Source of the DNA: UBA7672 sp035995285
Lineage (GTDB): Bacteria; Pseudomonadota; Alphaproteobacteria; Caulobacterales; Hyphomonadaceae
Assembly: GCA_035995285.1 (NCBI GenBank)
Contig: DASYKO010000428.1
Span: 1 to 18,663 of the forward strand
Direction of reading: 5' to 3'
DNA: 18,663 nucleotides
Shown: in pieces, positions 13,438 through 18,663 of the stretch
Numbering within the stretch: position 1 is the first letter of the stretch
How the letters are laid out: each line of letters begins with the position of its first letter
Notes under the pieces: generated by a model
Told to the model about the DNA's origin: nothing
Databases searched by the model: none
The model's input: only the letters and a program-made list of their open reading frames with translations
Program-made: the position numbers and the translations under genes

Positions 13438-14517
13438 ATGAGCTTCGGCAAACGCAGCCCGGGAAACGACAACCCGCGTCCTCCACCGCCTCCGCCGGTT
13501 GATTCCGAGACCCGCGAGCGCCCCTCCCCCGCCGCCGGGATGCGCATGAGCGTGGCAGGCGCCGGCGCGTTCGATGCGCGCTTTGCCGTGCTGGCCGTCG
13601 GCGTGATGGCCATTGCCGCCGCGGGCGCGTTTGCCGTCTCGATGATCGGCGGCTCGTTCGTCAAGGTCCGCCCGGTTGCGGAGATCGTGACGGGACTCAA
13701 TCGCGAGCAGGTGAAAGCCGCCCTCGCCCTCGAAGCGCTGCCCGACAAGCACGGGCAGGTGTTCATGGCGACGCTGAAGGCGAGCTTCCCTTCGGAGCAT
13801 GACAAGCTGCTGGGCCAGATGGCAGAGACCGCCATGCGCGGGGGCGACCGCAACACGCTGGCCATCGACGTCAACGAATGGCTCCTGCCCTTCGCGATAC
13901 AGAACATGTCCAACCTCGGCCGCACGGGCGCTGCCGGGTTCGACTTTGCACTCGAGACGGCCGATGCCGGCCTCGATTATGTCTCCCACACTGCAGGTGG
14001 ATGCACGGCGCAGACACTCACCGGTCCGCAGAGCGTGTTCTCCGATCCCAACCGGATTCTCGCGGAGTTTTCCTACGGCACGAAGGCCTATGAATTCAAC
14101 ATCAAGACCTCGACCCGGCTGGTCGCCCTCGCCGACGCCGGCCGGAGCGCGCCCAGCGTGGCCGCCCAGCTGACGCCGCAGGACGAGGCGGCGCTGCAGA
14201 GCGCCATGATGTCCCTGATGATGGACCGCGACGTGATGACTCTCGTCCAGAGCGGCATGTCGCGGAATGCGAGCGGCGGGGTGAATATCGACAGCGAAGC
14301 GCTTTATCGCATCGACATCTGCAAGATCGGCCACACGGCGATCGACCGGCTGCGCAAGCTTCCCCCCGACACCAAGGCGCGCGTGTGGGGCGTCGGGATG
14401 AACGAGCTGCGCAAGATGGTGGGGCCGAACGGCTTCCAAATGCCGGCCCCTGGTCAGTTCGGGCCGGGCCAATACCCGTCGGCGCAACGCGGTATCGACC
14501 AGCTCTCGCTGCAATAG
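13438..14517 (+). CDS. Membrane-anchored hypothetical protein with periplasmic domain
   Basis: A 359-residue protein of unknown function. The N-terminal 47 residues are cytoplasmic and Pro/Arg-rich, with a run of six prolines (about 15-20). One membrane helix spans about 48-70 (FAVLAVGVMAIAAAGAFAVS) and the remaining 290 residues would lie in the periplasm. That part is mainly helical with two Cys (GGCTAQTL and IDICKIGH) that could form a disulfide, and ends in a Gly/Pro/Gln-rich tail. The ATG at 13438 is preferred because GGGGA lies five bases upstream; in-frame ATGs at 13378, 13411 and 13432 would add up to 20 residues. It is 63 bases upstream of the three-gene unit that follows and may share its transcript. 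Confidence 0.7.
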   Translation: MSFGKRSPGNDNPRPPPPPPVDSETRERPSPAAGMRMSVAGAGAFDARFAVLAVGVMAIAAAGAFAVSMIGGSFVKVRPVAEIVTGLNREQVKAALALEALPDKHGQVFMATLKASFPSEHDKLLGQMAETAMRGGDRNTLAIDVNEWLLPFAIQNMSNLGRTGAAGFDFALETADAGLDYVSHTAGGCTAQTLTGPQSVFSDPNRILAEFSYGTKAYEFNIKTSTRLVALADAGRSAPSVAAQLTPQDEAALQSAMMSLMMDRDVMTLVQSGMSRNASGGVNIDSEALYRIDICKIGHTAIDRLRKLPPDTKARVWGVGMNELRKMVGPNGFQMPAPGQFGPGQYPSAQRGIDQLSLQ

Positions 14518-14580
14518 GCCACAACCGCCATTGCAAGCGTTCCTCGCCTCGGCCAACGTAGTCCTGAGGATACGGGGCAG

Positions 14581-15681
14581 ATGCTCAGCAAGGGCGATGA
14601 TTTTCCAATCCACCAGACGCCGGAGCCGGTCGCCTTCGCCGGAACCGACCGCAATTTCTATGACCGCTATTTCTTCAACGGCTCGCGCGCCGATGGCTCG
14701 GGGTTCTTTGCCGTGGCGTTCGGCGTCTATCCGCATCTGAACGTGGCCGACGCCCACATCAGCGTGCTGCGGGGCGAGGAGCAGCTGTGCCTGCACGCTT
14801 CGCGCGAACTGGGCATGGAGCGGATGGACCTGAAGGTGGGGCCGATCTCCATCGAGGTGATCGAGCCGCTGAACTCGCTGCGCATCCGGGTGGATGGCGA
14901 AGGGTGGAAGGCGGATCTGGTGTGCGAGGGCCGATCCTTCCCGATCCAGGAGCCGCGCTTCACCAAACGCAATGGCCCGCGCGTGGAGATGGACTTCACC
15001 CGCTTTACGCAAGCGATGCGCTGGAGCGGCTGGATCGAGATCGACGGCAAGCGGGAGGAATATGGCGCGGGCTCGGTCGGCGTACGCGATCGTTCGTGGG
15101 GCGTGCGGGAAATCGGCGAGCGCGATCCGCAGCCGCGCGTGCCGAAGGAAGCTCGGCAGTTCTACTGGCTGTGGTCGCCGACCAACTTCCCGAACCTTGC
15201 GCTCTATTACCACGCCAACGAGGACGAGGCGGGCAAGCCCTGGAATACGCGCTGCCTGCTGGCCATGGATGGCGCGGGACAGGGCGAGCATCTGGAGCTG
15301 CATTCTGCGCGCATGAGCATGGTGTGGGAGAGCGGCAAACGCTTTGCCAAATCCATGGTGCTGGATGTGAAGGATCCATCCGGCCGCGACCATCGCGTGA
15401 CGTGGACGCCGATCGCCAATTTCCACATGAAGGGCATCGGCTATCTGTCGAAGGAATGGCGGCACGGGCTCTACAAGGGCAAGCTGCTTGTGGAACGTGA
15501 AACGTTCCGGCCGGCGGACCTTGATCCTCTTGCCGCCACCAACGTGCATATCGAGGCGATCTGCCGGGCGCGTCATGAAGGCGGCGGGGCGTCGAGCGAG
15601 GGCATCGGCACGTTTGAGCAGCTGGTGATCGGGCCGCACACGCCATCCGGGTTCACGTCTTTCCTCGATGGCGCCGGCTGA
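14581..15681 (+). CDS. Lipocalin-like (CrtC/AttH-type) protein
   Basis: A 366-residue, apparently cytoplasmic, beta-rich protein. The pattern NFYDRYFFNGSRADGSGFFA (25-44), then FGVYPHLNVADAHISVLRGE and a late RDRSWGVREIGE block, fits the double-lipocalin proteins related to CrtC (hydroxyneurosporene hydratase) and AttH that are annotated as DUF7064/DUF7065 in current databases; I give those numbers from memory. CrtC relatives hydrate or bind hydrophobic substrates such as isoprenoids. No signal peptide is seen. Its stop TGA shares one base with the ATG of the kinase gene (TGATG), so the two are translationally coupled, which suggests a common substrate or pathway. The ATG at 14581 has a GGGG just upstream and GAGGA further away. 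Confidence 0.65.
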   Translation: MLSKGDDFPIHQTPEPVAFAGTDRNFYDRYFFNGSRADGSGFFAVAFGVYPHLNVADAHISVLRGEEQLCLHASRELGMERMDLKVGPISIEVIEPLNSLRIRVDGEGWKADLVCEGRSFPIQEPRFTKRNGPRVEMDFTRFTQAMRWSGWIEIDGKREEYGAGSVGVRDRSWGVREIGERDPQPRVPKEARQFYWLWSPTNFPNLALYYHANEDEAGKPWNTRCLLAMDGAGQGEHLELHSARMSMVWESGKRFAKSMVLDVKDPSGRDHRVTWTPIANFHMKGIGYLSKEWRHGLYKGKLLVERETFRPADLDPLAATNVHIEAICRARHEGGGASSEGIGTFEQLVIGPHTPSGFTSFLDGAG

Positions 15682-16727
15682 TGCTGACGGCGGAGGAGAC
15701 AGAGCGGCTCGGGCAGTTTCTGGCGAAGGCGCTGCACGCCGAGACGTGCCGCATCATCAATGTCTCGCGCATCCATGGCGGGGCGAGCCGGGAGACGCTG
15801 CGGTTCGATGCGGTGACGCCGGAACGCATGCTCGGGCTTATCCTGCGCCGTGATCCGCCATCGGAAATGATCGTGACGGAGCGGCGGATCGAGTTTGCGG
15901 CGCTGCGATCCTTCCACGACAGCTGCCGTGTGCCGGTGCCGCGGCCGATTGCGCTGTGCGAGGACGACAGTGTGCTGGGCCGGCCCTTCATGGTGATCCG
16001 GCGGATCGACAATGCCGGTGTCTCTCAGGCTTTCACGCCCGATCCGTATGGCGAGCATCGCGAGAGGATTGGAGAGCGCTTCTTCCGCATTCTCGGCGCG
16101 ATCCATGCGGCCGACGCCGCTGCCAGCGATCTTGCAGCAGCGGTGAAAACGCCAAGCCCACGCGCGTGCTGGTCGCGGGAGCTGGATCATTGGGAGGGCG
16201 TGATCGAGGCGAATGCGCTCGAGCCGCAGCCGATTGCGCTGGCGGCGATTCGGCGCTTGCGACGGGCGGCCCCTCCGGCGCCGAAGCGGCTGGCGATCGT
16301 GCATGGCGATTATCGCACGGGGAACTTCCTGCATGATAGCGCGGGATCGATCAACGCAATCCTCGACTGGGAGATGGCGCATATCGGTGATCCGCATGAG
16401 GATCTGGCGTGGGCGCTCGATCCGCTATGGGCCGGGCGCAACGGGCTTGCAGCGGGGATGCTGGAGTTTGACCACGCTATCGGGCTGTGGAGTGAAGCGT
16501 CGGGGCGCGAGTTCGATCGCGAGGCGTTTGCGTGGTGGACGCTGTTCTCCGCGGTGAAGGGCGTGGCGATCTGGCTGTCGTGTGCGCGGCGGTTCAATGA
16601 TGATGCGGGGGCCGAACCGATCCTTGCTTTCTCCGGCTGGTATTGCCTGCAGCGGCACAACAAGATGATTGCGGATCGGCTGGCCGCAAATCCCCATGGG
16701 AGTCTGGCACGGGGAGCGCTCGCATGA
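15681..16727 (+). CDS. Phosphotransferase family kinase (ACAD10/LvaA-like)
   Basis: A 348-residue protein with the aminoglycoside-phosphotransferase/ACAD10 kinase fold. The glycine-rich nucleotide loop is HGGASRET at 32-39, the Brenner catalytic motif is HGDYRTGNFLHD at 208-219 (Asp210 as base, Asn215 as metal ligand), and the second metal motif is LDWEMAHIGDPHEDLAW with Asp229. All key residues are intact. Relatives near acyl-CoA dehydrogenases phosphorylate the hydroxyl of 4-hydroxyacyl-CoA (LvaA in levulinate catabolism) rather than antibiotics; that use is inferred here. It overlaps the preceding lipocalin-like gene by one base (TGATG) and the next gene by four (ATGA), so the three form a coupled operon. 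No dehydrogenase follows. Confidence 0.85.
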   Translation: MLTAEETERLGQFLAKALHAETCRIINVSRIHGGASRETLRFDAVTPERMLGLILRRDPPSEMIVTERRIEFAALRSFHDSCRVPVPRPIALCEDDSVLGRPFMVIRRIDNAGVSQAFTPDPYGEHRERIGERFFRILGAIHAADAAASDLAAAVKTPSPRACWSRELDHWEGVIEANALEPQPIALAAIRRLRRAAPPAPKRLAIVHGDYRTGNFLHDSAGSINAILDWEMAHIGDPHEDLAWALDPLWAGRNGLAAGMLEFDHAIGLWSEASGREFDREAFAWWTLFSAVKGVAIWLSCARRFNDDAGAEPILAFSGWYCLQRHNKMIADRLAANPHGSLARGALA

Positions 16728-17170
16728 GGCCGGGGCTGGAGCGCATTCTTGTTCGTGCGGCGGAGACGCTGAACGCGGAGGTAGCGCCGCATCTCGAAGG
16801 CCCTGCTGCTGGACATGCCTCGATGATCCGCTGGCTCATGACGGCTTCGGGGCAAGCTGCCGAGAGGGAGCCAGACGTATTGATGGCGGAGATCGCCGCG
16901 ATGCGGCGACTGTTCGAGGACGCGGCCGATACTACCCTGCCCGGCGATCTGTGCGAGCAGTTGCGCGCGGCTGTCGAGGGATCGCAGCCGATGAGCTATT
17001 CGGTTAGTGCGCTCACCGAACTCTGCAACGGCATGAAGGCGGCGCTGATCGTGCTGCAGATCGAGCTTGAGGATATTTCGGCGCCGTGGGCCCGGAGGCT
17101 TGAGGCGCAGGCCTGGGATATCCTGCGCATGGGCGTTGATCGGCGAAAGGTCTCCTTGCGCGGGCTCTAG
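16724..17170 (+). CDS. DUF6285-like small protein (LvaB-like partner)
   Basis: A 148-residue helical protein that starts at the ATGA overlap with the kinase gene. The N-terminal half, RILVRAAETLNAEVAPHLEG and then MIRWLMTASGQAAERE, matches by eye the DUF6285 layout in which a short helix, a Pro-containing turn and a conserved ERE-type motif follow one another. As I recall, DUF6285 genes sit next to ACAD10/LvaA-type kinases, and LvaB is such a small partner needed for kinase activity. The C-terminal half (ALTELCNGMKAALIVLQIEL and on) is more divergent and makes it longer than LvaB. It probably forms a complex with the kinase. Its stop shares the CTAG tetranucleotide with the stop of the convergent pseudogene. 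Confidence 0.6.
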   Translation: MRPGLERILVRAAETLNAEVAPHLEGPAAGHASMIRWLMTASGQAAEREPDVLMAEIAAMRRLFEDAADTTLPGDLCEQLRAAVEGSQPMSYSVSALTELCNGMKAALIVLQIELEDISAPWARRLEAQAWDILRMGVDRRKVSLRGL

Positions 17171-18032
17171 CGCGAGCGGCTGGCTTTCGGCGCGCCGCCT
17201 TCTGCGACCTGTTCGGGCTCGAAGCGTTTGGCTTGCGTCACGCGCGCCTTGCCATCCGGCGTCGTCACGAAGGCGGGGACGGCCCAGATGCGGTAGACGG
17301 TGGAGATGCCTTTGTTCTCGCCGGTCTTCGGGTCCGGCATGCCGTCGGCGTGGCGCTTCAGGGCGCGCCACCAGATCGGCAGGTTGATGTGGCCGACAGT
17401 TTCGTGGATTGCGCCGGCGGACCAGCCGCCGTTTCCGGCCGTGCCGATATAGTGGACCATCCAGTCGCGATACCCGCTGAAGATGCCGTAGAGTGAGCCA
17501 TCGGTCTTCATCTCGAATTTCATCTGCGCTTTTTCGAACACCAGGTCCTTCGGGAAGAAGCCGGGGGTGTAGAAGTCGCGCATCTTGAGGGTGATCGGCG
17601 CTTTCGTCTCGATGACGCCGTTGACGATCTTCACGTCGGCGACCGTCTGGAATTCATCCCTCGGGTCGATGCGGAAGGAATAGTCGGCGGCGATGGCGCC
17701 GTTGGCGTCCTTCACCATCTTGTCCTTTGAGAGATAGACGCCGAGCTTTGCGTTTGCATCGTTCGCGGGGTCCTGCTCGCCGGAGACGACGAGCACGATG
17801 GTGTAGACGCCATCGTGCATGCCGTCGTTGAGTAGGATGCCACCTGCCGCTCCAGCCCGCGGAAGCGCGGCCAGCAGCCGGAGGATTTGTAGAAGGCGTT
17901 GTCGATGCCCTTCACGCCCTCTGGGCTGGTGAAGTCGCCGGTATTCGGATTGCGGTCGAGATCGAAGCCGAGGGCAAGCTTTCCTTCGACATCCTTCTGG
18001 TCAGCGCTGACTGCAAGCGGCTTTGCCCTGAC
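17167..18032 (-). pseudogene. Frameshifted gene for a secreted-type hypothetical protein
   Basis: Two minus-strand frames together encode one protein. The upstream part (about 18032-17845) reads AVSADQKDVEGKLALGFDLD, then TGDFTSPEGVKGIDNAFYKS and SGCWPRFRG. The downstream part (to 17167) continues LLNDGMHDGVYTIVLVVSGE, then SFRIDPRDEF and GYRDWMVHYIGTAGNGGWSA. Adding one base near 17842-17846 would join them as ERQGGILLNDGMHDGVYT, so a single-base deletion (or a sequencing error) splits the gene. No start codon or signal peptide is found upstream; that position is taken by a palindromic element at 18125-18226. The family is not recognised; the content looks like a periplasmic or extracellular beta-rich protein. 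A shorter product could start at ATG 17820. It converges with the small gene ending at 17170. Confidence 0.65.
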
Positions 18033-18124
18033 GGTGGGAGGGGTTTGATATTTTGGGCATGGGATCGCGGTCTCTGCGGCGTGGGGCCGAGGGTTCTGGC
18101 AGTGCTGATTGTGGGAGGGGAGCG

Positions 18125-18226
18125 CGTAGGGTGCATGAAGACCGAAGGCCGGAATGCACCTTGGCGTAAGCGGCACCGGCGCACGCGGCGCGATGGTGCA
18201 TTGCGCTGCGCTCCATGCACCCTACG
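18125..18226. repeat. REPIN-like element, family B
   Basis: A 102-base element with perfect 12-bp terminal inverted repeats, CGTAGGGTGCAT (18125-18136) and ATGCACCCTACG (18215-18226). Each half is itself a hairpin: GGTGCAT/ATGCACC at 18130-18136 with 18154-18160, and at 18195-18201 with 18215-18221. This is the two-REP-in-inversion architecture of REPINs. It differs in sequence from family A. The TAG inside its right end serves as the stop codon of the gene on the minus strand. Confidence 0.75.
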
Positions 18227-18663
18227 GCGGGGCGCGAACGCGCAAGCCGGCGCGTTGGGGCGCGTGTAGCGCGGCGGTCAGACAGAACAGAATGATGGGG
18301 GATGCGGCGCCGGCGGCGTTGCGCTCGCCGCGCGATGTGGCCTCGCTGATGAGCGTGGCGTGCGCTGACTCGTCGAGCTGGATCTCGGATGGCCTCAAGA
18401 GTGGCTTCAGTTTCTCGGCGCGCCGCTGAGCTAGGCGCTCGATGTCGGCGAACCGGAGCGCGCAGGCTTCGAGGCGGGCGAACAGCTCGGCGAAGGAGCG
18501 CGAGCGGCGGCGCTGCAGCGGGAGCTTGCGCGGCCGCTTCCAGCTGGCCTGCGGCAGGCCGAGGAGGATCCGCGCCTTCTGGTAGATGATGATGTCGATG
18601 GCTGTGTCGAGGTCGTCCAGCATGCCCTCGAAGGTGGGGAAGCCGGATGGATCATCGGGGTTG
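18222..18663 (-). CDS. Hypothetical helical basic protein, 5' part beyond right edge
   Basis: The frame is open to the right edge (NPDDPSGFPTFEGMLDDLDT...), so the ATG at 18623 is probably internal and the gene is partial. The visible 146 residues are helical and very basic in the middle (SWKRPRKLPLQRRRSRSFAE), followed by a long helix with LARLEACALRFADIERLAQR-like heptads (LFARLEACALRFADIERLAQ) and a charged EKLKPLLRPSE segment. This could be a DNA-binding or coiled-coil protein, but I recognise no family. The last ~25 residues (HAPQRAGLRVRAPP) have a different character, and the stop codon comes from the REPIN-like element at 18125-18226, so the native C-terminus may have been replaced. 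Confidence 0.55.
   Translation of the reverse strand, partial: NPDDPSGFPTFEGMLDDLDTAIDIIIYQKARILLGLPQASWKRPRKLPLQRRRSRSFAELFARLEACALRFADIERLAQRRAEKLKPLLRPSEIQLDESAHATLISEATSRGERNAAGAASPIILFCLTAALHAPQRAGLRVRAPP

Noticed and set aside
13135..15639. Minus-strand open frame of 1057 codons extending the glycosylase gene
   Set aside because: It is antisense to two well-supported plus-strand genes with clear starts and is His/Arg-rich. It is a product of GC-rich codon bias; only 12466-13134 is coding.
1..18663. tRNA, rRNA, CRISPR array, phage or integrase gene
   Set aside because: I looked for these and saw no supporting sequence in either strand.

Overview
The window is GC-rich DNA from a bacterium that looks alphaproteobacterial, probably Caulobacterales/Hyphomonadaceae-like. 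The support is the DUF1491 and DUF4169 families (both typical of alphaproteobacteria), many GTG starts, and several secreted or single-pass 'hypothetical' proteins of the kind common in that group. It reads as ordinary but accessory-rich chromosome: short transcription units on both strands, no rRNA, tRNA, CRISPR or transposase gene.

Layout. 1-1496: two minus-strand genes of unknown function (the first cut by the left edge) separated by a large palindromic repeat. 1739-3834: a secreted Cys-rich protein and three small orphan minus-strand genes in visibly less GC-rich DNA. 4008-5513: a zinc-free MDR-type quinone oxidoreductase facing two small minus-strand genes. 5586-7216: a secreted DUF1444-like protein, a small orphan and a DUF1491 protein, all minus. 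7292-11658: a plus-strand run with a possible small membrane protein, a secreted protein, a glutathione S-transferase, an OafA-type membrane acyltransferase, a DUF4169 protein and a PD-(D/E)XK nuclease-like protein. 11660-13134: minus-strand GFA-family and Tag-like DNA glycosylase genes. 13438-17170: a membrane-anchored unknown, then a tightly coupled trio (lipocalin/CrtC-AttH-like protein, aminoglycoside-phosphotransferase-fold kinase, DUF6285-like small protein). 17167-18663: a frameshifted secreted-protein pseudogene and a partial helical protein.

The most notable structure outside genes is two families of REPIN-like elements, each a pair of inverted GC-rich palindromes. Family A occurs three times (418-650, 8512-8665, 12270-12418); two copies share an identical 59-nt core and one carries a nested palindromic insertion. 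Family B occurs once (18125-18226), ends in 12-bp perfect inverted repeats, supplies the stop codon of the last gene, and lies where the start of the neighbouring pseudogene should be. No RAYT transposase is visible, so any mobilising enzyme would have to act in trans.

The most interesting functional unit is the trio 14581-17170. The kinase and the small protein overlap by ATGA and resemble the LvaA/LvaB pair that phosphorylates 4-hydroxyacyl-CoA in levulinate catabolism, but here a lipocalin-like protein precedes them and no acyl-CoA dehydrogenase is present, which hints at a different substrate.
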